Shown here piece by piece: positions 38,178-49,400 of a stretch of DNA of 64,000 nt. The notes under the pieces are model-generated. The model was not told the DNA's origin, did not search any database, and worked only from the letters and a program-made list of their open reading frames with translations. The position numbers and the translations under genes are program-made. The stretch is from positions 554,001 to 618,000 of the forward strand of contig JAQGDQ010000092.1 of NCBI GenBank assembly GCA_030141605.1, in the 5' to 3' direction. The stretch is from Tubiluchus corallicola. Lineage: Eukaryota > Priapulida > Priapulimorpha > Priapulimorphida > Tubiluchidae. Numbering within the stretch: the first letter of the stretch is position 1; each line of letters begins with the position of its first letter.

Positions 38178-38240
38178 ATCCTGATGCTACATAAACGCCA
38201 CTTTAGCGATGTCTAAGTGTCGCAGAATAGTGGGCTTTAA

Positions 38241-40887
38241 CCCTTCGCCGACCAAGCCGGGGTAAAAAATTACGCCAAGATTGTTTGCTCACATTCTTTA
38301 TATTAATGCACATAACGAAAAATTTTCAAACTAGTATTGATGGTTTTGTTGAAAAGTATTATTCATGCTTTTTTACATAGCATGGGTATCAGATACTACC
38401 TGATATGGGGTAACTTATTAGCCCCCTTGGTCTTTTATGTAGACAAAATTTTTGAATTTACTTTGCAGTATTTTTCTTTCCGGCAGCACATTGTGTTTAT
38501 TTTTAAAACTGAGAAGTGCTGCAAACCTCCAATTCGGCCTACAGTTTGCAAAGTGATTTTTCTAGTAATCTGTTGAGGAATTTCACATTAAAGTTTGTGG
38601 ACATTCTTCATTAATTCTAGTAATATGACGAGGACTTCAGCTGTACAGGTGACTGAGCTTGAAGCTGATGACTATGAAGCTGGTAAGGACAAAATGTTAC
38701 CTAAAGTCGTAATAGACACCATTGACTACATCTCTAAACCTTTGCAATATTTAATTAATTTATGTTTTCTTACAGGTGAAATACCAACGAAATTGAAAGA
38801 ATCAATTATTGTTCCTTTGTTTAAATCAGATGATCCCATGTCTCTGAACAATTATAGACCAGTGTCCTTATTGCCTTTTATATCAAAAATATTAGAAAAA
38901 GTTTTTTACAATCAGTTATCTCATTATTTAATAAAAAAAAAGAATTCTGAGTAATAAACAATTTGGTTTCAGAAAAGGTAGCTCCACTGAAATGGCCTTA
39001 ACAAAAATTATAGAAAATATCATTAATACTGTTGAAAAAAATGGCACATCCTACGGAGTATTTTGCGACCTATCAAAAGCATTTGATACAGTAAACCATG
39101 ACATTCTGCTAAATAAGTTGTACTATTACGGTATCAGAGGTTTGCCTCATATGTGGCTAAAGAATTATTTAACAGGGTGCACTCAGACAGTAAAATATAA
39201 TAACGCTTTTTCAGATGTAGCACCAATCAAATATGGCATCCCCCAAGGCTCAGTCCTTGGGCCACTACTTTTTCTAATTTATATTAATGACATCAAATTT
39301 TGTGTTAAAAATCACAATTTATTTCAGTTTGCTGATGATACAAGCATTTTTTTAGCTTTCATAAAATAGAAACCAATATTGACTACATAAATACAGTTGT
39401 ACATGATCTAGCTATATGGTTCAAAACAAATAAACTTTCACTAAAATCATCAAAAACAAAATACATTCAATTTAGATCCCGAAATAAACCAATTCAGGCG
39501 AACAACGATTTAATAATAGGCCACAAAAGAATTACACGTGTAAAAGAACTGAAATTTCTGGGATTAATACTGAATGAGCATCTAGACTGGCGACCACATA
39601 TATTCATGACCAGATTGAAAATATAAAAAAATATAGGTATCATCTCATATAATAAAAACTTTCTGAACACCGAACATCTTCTAACATTATACAGCAGTTT
39701 AATATTATCATATTTAAATAACTGCACAACATTATGGGGCTTTACTTATACTACAAATTTAGAATGCTTAAGAGTTTTACAACGAAAATTTTTACCTGTC
39801 ATCTTCAAACTAGACAAAAGGAGGACAATTACTACTACACATTTTAAGCAATGTCAGATATTACTTCTGGATGATGTTATTAATTTTAATGGATGTATAT
39901 ACATGTATAGAACCAACAACAACTTATTTCCAACTTTTTTTGAAAATCCAGTCAAGATAAATGTAAAACAATACAATACCAGACATAATGAATATATACC
40001 AAGACGTTGTAGAACAAATATGGCGAAACACTTCATTAGCTATATGGGACCAGTCCTATGGAACAGACTAAGCCGCAATTCGAAATGTGGTCACTCCCTT
40101 TTAACAAAACCGTCAGAAAAGAAATATTTCAAAAGTATTAAGAGTAACACAATTTGATAATGGTAATAACCTGCATTTTTTTCCACAGTAATCTTAATAT
40201 AACGTGACTATGCTCAACAGGTTACTGAACACTTTGTAACCATGATCACAGTTTTTCTTAATTCTCGCTCCATTTCATCTTTCATTCATTACTCCCCCCC
40301 CATTTTTTTTTAAGATTTCCACGTACAGTTTGGCCTGTCAAGCTATGCTTTTAGGCTCAAACTGTATGCATCAAAATTATTCTGTAATGAAATTTGCACA
40401 CGTATATCCGCATTTTGTAATTTCTCGATAATACTGCATTTATTCATATTTATAGTTATTTAAATGGATAATTATCTGTATTTTAATGATAATTGTAAGA
40501 TGCAATGTGGAAATGAATAAACTCTTGAACTCTTGAAAATTTTTTTTAAAAGATCCAGCAAGTGAAGACGAAGTGGTTGTCTTAGAATTAAACAGTAAAC
40601 ATCGTTACTAGTTCATTATAAAACTTTTCGCAAGACTTGAAAAACTAAGCATAAATAATATAGCATAAACAATATGGCCCAATGGTGGAAGGCCTCTTTT
40701 TATTCTTGCTGCCCTCATACACTTATGCCAACTTACCACAGAACTTGGTTTTGTATTAATAGGAACACATCAATTACCAGTTGGTCATTCTGTCCAGTTA
40801 GTAAAGCATATTAAGTAAAGCCTTCATGGGGTAATTTTTACCACGCTTGGTCTTCATTGAAAAATAAAAACCTGGCTCGGCTAAGGG
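38241..40887. mobile_element. piggyBac-like element interrupted by a LINE
   Basis: Left end CCCTTCGCCGACCAAGCC; reverse complement of the right end CCCTTAGCCGAGCC. Both are flanked by TTAA (38237-38240 and 40888-40891). Subterminal GACCAAGC and GGTAAAAATTAC blocks recur near each end in inverted orientation. The TTAA duplication and CCC start fit piggyBac. After removal of the LINE about 700 bp remain, so it is non-autonomous or a relic; no transposase was recognised. Confidence 0.72.
38640..40540 (+). mobile_element. LINE (Jockey/CR1-superfamily-like) fragment with reverse transcriptase, 5' truncated
   Basis: Broken frames encode, in order, an RT palm with SLNNYRPVSLLPFISKILEK, FGFRKGSSTEMALT, GVFCDLSKAFDTVNHDILL, YGIPQGSVLGPLLFLIYIND and the catalytic FADDTSIFL, then KTKYIQFRS, LKFLGLILNEHLDWRPHI and a C-terminal GPVLWNRLSRNSK near 40060. 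There is a frameshift at an A-run (about 38933-38941), another near 39355, and further stops. The 3' end is ATAAACTCTTGAACTCTTGA, a short tandem-repeat tail rather than poly(A), as in CR1-like LINEs. It is inactive and sits inside the piggyBac-like element. Confidence 0.88.
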
Positions 40888-40891
40888 TTAA

Positions 40892-41690
40892 AACAAATCA
40901 AACTGAATTGAATTTTATCGGTTAGTTTTGACAGGCATCTGCACATGCCGATTTTTTGCGTTTGCGCCGATTATGCGTTATTAAGTTAGTAACTGATAGA
41001 ACAAATTTCACAGTGTAGTTAAATTTCGTCCTTTGTGCCTTTGCTTGCTTGCTTAATAAAACAGGTGAGATGTTTGCCTGATATTCCCGTATCGCGCGGC
41101 GCCACGAACGGCCTCCCCGCGTACTCAGTACTGGCAATGTAGTACACGGGGCTTGCATAGTAAAATCGTCCATTAGTCGGCAATTAAGCTTTTCTACTCA
41201 TTCGCACATCCTGAATCATCAGTAATTTTTGATGAATTTAGAATTACAGTTTTGATTTGTTTTGTAACGTTTGGTTTTGTGAATTATTATTAGATGATAT
41301 TAATTATTTTAATTTGCACGATGTTTTGCTTCTTCCATTGTAATCTACTGTGATTTTGTACACAAATTTGTTTTTGTTCATTTAGTCAAATTATATTATT
41401 TGTTAGTTTTTTTGCTGTGTTAAATCGCCATTAAATCTAATTATTTGTTTGTATTATAATTAATTTTTAAATTGTTGTACTCCTTATATATAATATTAAG
41501 TTATATTAATTATTATATTATATTGCAGCCTGTTTCGCATTATCCATTAACTATTCAAAAAGCAAAGTAGGGTAGCTGATTCAATAACATATATTTGTCG
41601 CCATCCCTTCTCATCCACTTTGTTCATAAGTTGTATTTATTGATGTTGTATTTTTTGTTTGGGATAAAAATAAATAATTTGAATTTTGAA
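40892..41690. other. AT-rich spacer ending in a LINE-like 3' tail
   Basis: No gene seen. The end (about 41665-41692) reads AAATAAATAATTTGAATTTTGA, a tail-like short repeat that could mark the 3' end of a decayed non-LTR element. Confidence 0.35.
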
Positions 41691-41696
41691 TTTCAT

Positions 41697-42110
41697 GAGG
41701 ATCATTTTGATACCAAACTCATCGTTCTATGTTATTTCTAAGCTGAGATAATCCACATTAAAGTCGAGGTGGACCTTGCACGCTGAAAAACATAACCTTG
41801 AGAAAATCGCTAGGAAAGTTAGCCATTGTTTTTTGTTGCATTTCTACAAAACACTTAGCAACCGTTTGCCAGAACTCACTGAAGCTATGTTTAAATCCAG
41901 TAGATAGCACTTCCGGAGGACGACCTGGATTTGGCAACACAAAAAACCCGAAGCAAAATGACTGCTTTCACGAGCTACTATCAGAGTTTGAAAATACAAG
42001 TTTTTTACAATTGCAGTACTAGTTTTTAGCCAGAAAAGTGGGTTATAAAATTAGATTTTTAGTATTTTTTTCTTCTTTCTTGATAATTTGATGCTAAAAT
42101 ATAAAGGTGT
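41697..42110 (+). mobile_element. Internally deleted copy of the LINE family seen at 2.8 kb
   Basis: 41697-41910 (GGATCATTTTGATACCAAAC to AAATCCAGTAGATAGC) matches the reverse complement of 3730-3505. 41955-42110 (GAAGCAAAATGACTGCTTTC to GATGCTAAAATATAAAGG) matches the reverse complement of 2970-2790. The RT-coding middle of the other copy is missing here. Confidence 0.82.
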
Positions 42111-43246
42111 GTAGTTCGGCTATAAATAAATATCATTTAGCTCACGCGCAAAAATTGCTGTCTTGGTGTTATGCACTAACTTTGAAACGTGTACCAAATA
42201 TTGAATCTTTTAATAAGTTTCAGCAATTCTTAGCAAGGAATGGCCTTGCAACTTGTTATGTAAGCAAACTAAGCATGATGCGAAAAACTCCTAACTCTAT
42301 TTTTTTCTTTGACGATTAATTTACTGAGTGCTTTTTGTTCTCTCGGTCAATTAATTGACTATGTACTAGCAAGACAGACTGCTACAGTTAGCCTGTTTCA
42401 CTAATAGTATTTAAATCATGCTCATATACTTTACTTTCTGACCGTTTTCAGTGAGAGAATGTGTCGTGGAAAAATGATATCTATAGTATTCTTATGTAGT
42501 GGCACTCCCCTAATGTCTGACAGCTCCTTTGAGCATGCTCAGTAATTGCTCGCTGTGCAATACTATCACACATATATAATCGTCAGTCTACTTAAGCAAG
42601 CTACCTGATGATGTGTAACAGTTGTTGTCGATAGCACCATTCTTGTACATATCCATTTTTGTAATAATAACATGTTTATTTTATTGGTTTGTGTGCAACT
42701 GATATTACACATACATTGGTATGTACAACAATACATTTATCCATAAGTCCTTTCTTTTTTATAAAATACATTTCAAACTGTCCATCTGTCATCAAAGTGG
42801 GATAACTAATTAATTAATTATCATCTGCCCTTGGTACACTAAAACTTTTAATGTTATTGGGCCAAAATGAAGGTTTTGTAATGAACTGGACCGTAACGAA
42901 GCTTGTATCCCTTCTATGGTAAGCCTATAATTTCTCTGCAGTAAACAAGAAGCGACTTACTTGATCAGAATCACACTACAGCACACTTCATCAAAAAGCT
43001 CTTTTTGTCAATGTTAGTCATATTATTTTGTTTATTTATTAGTTGCTAAGAAATGAGCTTGTTGATGTGTAATATATCTTCCAATATTATTTATTGCTCA
43101 TACGTTTTCCGGTAAGTAGCAGATGTGATTTTGTAGGCAAGCCTGGTATTGCTGGCGATTTAAAATATTACACATGTTCCACTTAAGGTAATTAATAGTG
43201 TATTTGATTTTGTCGTAGTGTTTATAGATTTCATGCGTAATTTCAG
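42111..43246. other. Upstream region of DPP3, nothing recognised
   Basis: Short ORFs only. An acceptor-like TTTCAG at 43241-43246 just before the DPP3 ATG suggests a non-coding first exon in or upstream of this stretch, not located. Confidence 0.35.
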
Positions 43247-43254
43247 GTTAAAGA

Positions 43255-43404
43255 ATGTCTTCCCCTTACACTCTACCGAACAACACTCCAGTTGTACAAT
43301 TAGACTGCAAAGATGCTTTTGCTGGTCTTTCTCTTAAAGAGAAGTTATATGCACATTACTTATCTAAAGCTGCTTGGTATGGCGGACTCATTGTTCTTAT
43401 GCAG
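43255..43404 (+). CDS. DPP3: DPP3 exon 1
   Basis: ATG at 43255, donor ATGCAG/GTACAT, 50 codons, phase 0. Encodes [20 protein letters not shown] and [12 protein letters not shown], strongly conserved in the family. The ATG lies 8 nt after a TTTCAG acceptor-like site. Confidence 0.95.
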
Positions 43405-46400
43405 GTACATGTATATTAATTCACTGTGCATAATAGCTATTACATTACATACATTGTAAATAGTAAAGTTCATCAGTTGTGTTTGTGATTATCTGCATTG
43501 CTGTGTCTAGTGTACATCTTGTGCATATGTTTTTTTATCTTTGCGAACTGCTTCATTCAGTTTATGTACAATTTTTCTGTACAATGTATGTAGGATGCAC
43601 AAACCAGCTAGATGATGACAAATTGCACTATAGGCTTACATTGTTTTTAATGCATCTAGTAATCAGGTCTGGGTTATTGTGTTATTGCGTATTAACCTTG
43701 TGGACGTGAAAAAACCTTATCAGTTCTTTCCACAAAGGCTTGCAGAAAAAAATCACGTGACACTTGCTCCTAGTTGCGAAATACTATTGTACATTTTGGT
43801 TGAAATTCACTCTCGTTTGAATATTATGCATCCGTTCTGCATCCGTGATAAAAACCCTTGCATTATTTATTCCGCGGGTATTTTGAAAGAGTTTATAAGC
43901 AGCTGTATATGCAATAACACGGGCACTGCTTAACAATAAAATCAGTCCTAATCTGTGTCAGATATATTTTTCGTTACATTTTAGACATCACCAGAGTCGC
44001 CAGCTATCTTTTTAGTATTACAGAAGTTATTTCGAGCGCAACCTTTGAAAATGCTAGAGGAATTGGCACGAAGCCCTTCTTGTGGCTTCACGGAAGATGA
44101 ATGGAAGGTAGAAATTATATTTTTTGAACTTTCTTAAATGCTCTGAAACAAAGTGAAACTGTGGCACCTGCTGATTTAAAACTGATCCGTACTGCAGTAG
44201 AGATCTTTGTGTATAAAAATATCAAATTGCGTATAAAGGACCTAGTATGCTGTTCAGGTCTTTTTTCATAGAAACTGAGGTCTTTGGACTCCATACAGCG
44301 GAAAAAATGAATAATTGCATATTTGCTGTTGTTTTTGAAAGTTGTAATATAAATGGCTCTATTGACCAAAATTTCTCAGTGTGTGGCCTTGATCCAAAGC
44401 ACACACCTGTTGAGTTAAACTTTTATTTTCTGCAATACTGTTTTCATTTCATGCATGGGGATTGTTCAGTAATTTTTATCAAAATCATCTTTCACTTTTA
44501 GTTTGTCTATTAGTAATAAATCAGTCACTCAATCAGCTGTTTATTTCACACATAAAAGATGCATAGCAAACAAAAAGGCGATGTAGAAAATTAAAATTTG
44601 AAGTTATTTATAGATAGAGAATTTTTTATGTATTCATTGATGTTATTCCAAAGTCTAGGGCCAGTATTAGTGATGAAGTGCTTATACAGACTAACGTTGG
44701 TCCACCAGATAAAAGAGTGCAACCATCGAATTGACAGGCATGCACCTGAAATGTGATAATTTTATTGTTTATACGACATTTTCAAACTTAAATAATAACG
44801 TATTACTTCTAATGTATGGCAATTTGGGCTGGGATTTCATAGATTCATTGTTCTTTTGAAGGGAAGGAGAAAACATGCTGCCTGACATTACCATCACATT
44901 TTCACTTGGATGTACAAAAAATAATATCATGTTTATTAGCACTGTCTTTTACACTGATAAGTGATTTTTTGCAAAGCAACCCCACACTGAGTCACTCGTC
45001 TGCAGCATTGTTTTGAAAATGCAAATGTAGGAATATAGAAAAAAGGTGTCACTGCTCAGTGATGACTGAAGTGAAACTAATTACTCAATTTTTTTTAATC
45101 CCATGCTAAAATTATAACAATTAAAAAAACATTAATTGTACTAACATTCCACTGTAAAGTTTTCGCAACGTAACTGAAACAGGTAAATGTGATGCACGAA
45201 ATGCACAAAACACATCAATTTGCTCATTTTGCAGCGTTTTAAATTTTAATGTGCTTTTTGTTTAGTACAAGTAGCTCGTGCTGTACATGATTGTGTCACT
45301 GAATCCGCCGGGAAATTTTGCTCGAAGGCCATTCACAGCGGGTTTTTGCAAAATTGTTCAAATGCATTTTAATGCTGTGATTGCACAAATTGTTCGTAGG
45401 TAAGAAACTCGCGAAAGGCTTCGTGAATCGCACTTTAGAAAGTGCTAATGAACATGTTAGTGAACCCAGCACTTTTGCCAAATCTCATTGTTTTTAAGGC
45501 ACTAATAATATCTGAAACCGATACATATATAAAATCATTATTAATCTCATTAATGTATTTTTCTAGTTTCTACTTCACTGTTTATAACAGGATTCAGGAG
45601 GCTGTTATGATGGGCGCCCCATGCGTTTGGAATGTTTGAGTATCGGAAATGTCACTCTTAGTATTAGAAATGTGTGACTTTTTAGCATTAAATTTTCTGA
45701 TACTTTTCAAGAAAGGCAAATGATTCTTATTAGCTGACCATTGGCTAGCGACTCTATAGCCGTGCTATCATTATGTTTTTTACAATATCTTAATGCATTT
45801 TTAAATTTATACCTATTTTATTTCGCGTATGTGTACAAAGTCCCTTGTCGGGGTTTTTATAAATTTTAATTCCAGTGCTTGCTGAAGTTTGTTTTTGTTT
45901 TGCAGGCTTTACTGATCTATGCCTCAGGTGTCTATACAAATATGGGAAATTACAAGGGATTTGGCGATACAAAGTTTATTCCAAATTTGCCTCAGGTATT
46001 AAAGAAAGACATATTACATTAATTGTCATATGGGCTGTTACAATAAAAAAGCAACAAGTTTGTGGATTGTAGTATATTCAAGCATGTCGTCCAATTTTTG
46101 CCCATTACTCAGATTTTTTTTGCTTGCAGAAATCTCGTGAATAAATTAGAATCTTGGCAGTATGCCAGTCTAATTAGCTTTTTGAGATAATATTCATCGA
46201 TCACGTTCACTTAGTTGTGAATAGATCTGAGAAGCTAGTAGCTAATGTGTTCAAAAACACGGATGCCTTTTCGTATTCGTGCATGGGCTGCATTATACCC
46301 CATCTGGAGTCCTGGTGTTTTACCTTTTGCCACAAAAGTAGCTTGGACATGGATATGTTCCTCTCACTATCTAAATACTAAACAGAGCTGATTTTGTTAG

Positions 46401-49400
46401 CACTGTTGAATCAGTTGTGAGCACTTTCTAAAGGTAAATAACTGCAAATGGTGTGCCAAAGACTTTGGAATGAACATTAGAAGCAATTTTTGTGTTGCCA
46501 TTGACTGATCAAGTACATAGGCTTCCTGGTTTCGCAGATATCTTTTCACAGCAAGCAGGTTACCCATTGTACTAAATTTGTTCCTTGTCAAAAAAGAGTG
46601 TCTGGACCTCCTGGACCCTTGTCCCACTGGATCCACAACTAACACCTTATTGTGGATTTCTAGGAAAAGCTCGAAAAACTTATACAGCAGAATATAGCAT
46701 TGATGACACAGCCGCACATGGAGGAACTCTGGAGTTATTGCTCTACTGCCATGTATTCATTGACTGAGCGAGAAAAAGAACTCGGGTTGGGAGAAAATGT
46801 AAGTAACCTCTTTTGGAAACGTGATGAGGTCATGTTTTTTATTCTGAGTGTATTTGTCCCTGTGAGCCCTCGAGACTCGAGGTAATTAAAGAGTAGCTAT
46901 TACATTTTACACTGAATCTGGTTAGTGGTTGGGTTCACATCAATTTTAACATATATATAGTGGGACTTGGAAACAGGGATTACATCCATATTTATTTGAT
47001 TCAAATTTACATGGGTGAATGCGAATTGTTTAATATTATCTGTCGGCAAACACTAGACAGTTATGTTTACATCTGATTAATATTGTTAAGCTTGCATAAG
47101 TTTGTGCTGTGAGGCATTTTGTTTCCCAGAAGTAGATTATAGCTAAATGGCCTAGCTTTCGAAATTGATGGAGTTTAGATGAAAGTAATTAGCCAATGAT
47201 GTCTGGCTATTGATAATATGTAGATAATAATAAATATTGGTTAATCAGGGTTTTTACTTGTTTTATGTGTTTTTGTCTATTGGTAATATGCCAAATAATA
47301 ACATATATTGGTTAATCAGTGGATTTTACTTGTTTTGTGTGTTTTATAGCTGAAAAGTTGTAGCTTATAAGAATACTCACTTCATATTGAAAAAGAAATG
47401 GATAGCCTTCCCTACTTGAAGAACTCTAGAGATAGTATCTAATTGCTAGATTACTTTTTGGGTGAAATCTGTACAATACTTCATAATTTTTGCATTTTCT
47501 TTTAGGGCGTTAGCACATATTTTTCTGCCAATTGTACGAAGAAAGATGCTGAACTTGCTCAAAAGTTTATGGATGATAAGGTGATAACTGTTAATTGTAT
47601 ATGCAAATCAAGCAAGATTAATTGAACACTGTTGATGAGCTTATTAAGATACTTCTGAATCTCTATGGTTATACAACTGCCTTTTTTTGTATAGACAAAA
47701 AGTAAAAGTTTTGAAAATTCTCCTGCTTTTCATGCAAGTTTCCATTTTGAGATAATTTAGCAAGATTCCAGCATGACTTCATTAGTTTGAAATCCTTAAT
47801 CTGGATCCTGAATATGCATACATTTTCATTGTTTTGGCACTCTGTAAGCTAAAATCCATGGAATCTATTTAATGGAGATGGCTGTGGCATGACTGAAGTT
47901 TAGCTCATTTTCCTGTATGATCACCTAAAATGAAATACTGACCTGGCAGCAGTGTCTTAGCTATGTCCCTGAATGAAGTAAATGGTAGGGGTATTATGAC
48001 AAGTGAAACACATTTTCCCGACATTCACCTACCATTTACTGATTAGATTCAACATTACTTAATGTTGCTCACTAAGCATATGCTTTAACTATTAAACTAA
48101 TCAATTATTCCCACACTTGTTGTTGCAGATGTATGCAGTCGGTGTTATGAGCCAATGTCTTGCACTTGTCTGAATTTGTTTTGACATATTTAGCATACAA
48201 ACTGTTTTACATCTACACGTTTATATGCAGTAGTTTTTTTTGTAGGGTATAAGTCCATATAATACACGCCTTTTCAAAGTACAAAGAAATGAAAAGCCTT
48301 GTTATGAAGTTAGACTTGCCTCTGTTTACACGCTGGGTAAGCAACTTTAGAATTTTTAAATAAATTATTGTATTACTAGTTTTAAGCAGCTCGGCTCTGC
48401 GTTTGAGCTAAAACTACAAATTTGACAATTAAGTTAAACATTGTGTTAAAGTACGCAATTAAGCTGTATGGCCTACTGGTTGTTGCTTGCTGACAAATGA
48501 ATCCCATTTGTTCTGACGGACACGGTATGCTGTAGCTTAGATGTACTACCAAAAAGTTGGTAAAATTGAACGTGAAGTCTTACCTTCGGTATTAGATGAA
48601 TTACTCTTTTGACAGCTATCTTCAAACTTCACAACACTTCAAATCTTGGTTTTATCCACGTTTGGCAAATAAATGTACAATTTTTTTTTACATATTACTT
48701 ACAACTAACTAGTTTGCAACAATTTTTAATGTAGGAATTTAGCTGATCTACTAAAAAAAATTCTTGCCTTATATTGTCTGACATTGCCATAATTCTGTGT
48801 CAATGTAGCGTGTATGTTTTGAAGATACTCTGAACAGTGATGCAGACATGACAGAATTCTTAGGAGACTGCGAATTTATTGGAGAATCGTTTTCAGTAAC
48901 GAGAGGAGACTACTCAAAACTTATGTGTTATGTAACGAAATATCTACAAAAGGCTAAGGTAAATGTTCCTACCATTTTAACTCATTCCTGTAGATTCTTC
49001 ATTAAGTATCCATAATTTTGTGATAAATTTTACTATGTGCAAGGTGCAAACTCACTTTTAGAAGTAGCGATGTCTTTTGTGTATGACTGGATCTGACCAA
49101 ACAATGATCGAAGAAAAATTAAGACCAACTGTGTAACATGGAACACTAAAAATACCTTAACTACGGCTGCAAAACTTCTATTTGATTATGTGGGGAAAAA
49201 TATTAAGAAGTTTTTATGTATAAATGAAATGCTGAATAATGAGTACCAACACTGATTTCTTTGTACCAAGACTCAGAATAAATTACTTAGTTGCAGGTAA
49301 GTAGTTAGTTGATTTTCTTAAAGCCACAATTTTTTATGTGCATAGCTGGAAAGAAAGATTCGTAGTTAGTTATTATAGCTTCTTATTATTATTTTTTGCT

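Noticed and set aside
46397-46717. 106-codon minus-strand ORF
   Set aside because: Overlaps DPP3 exon 4 on the other strand; a shadow plus intron sequence.
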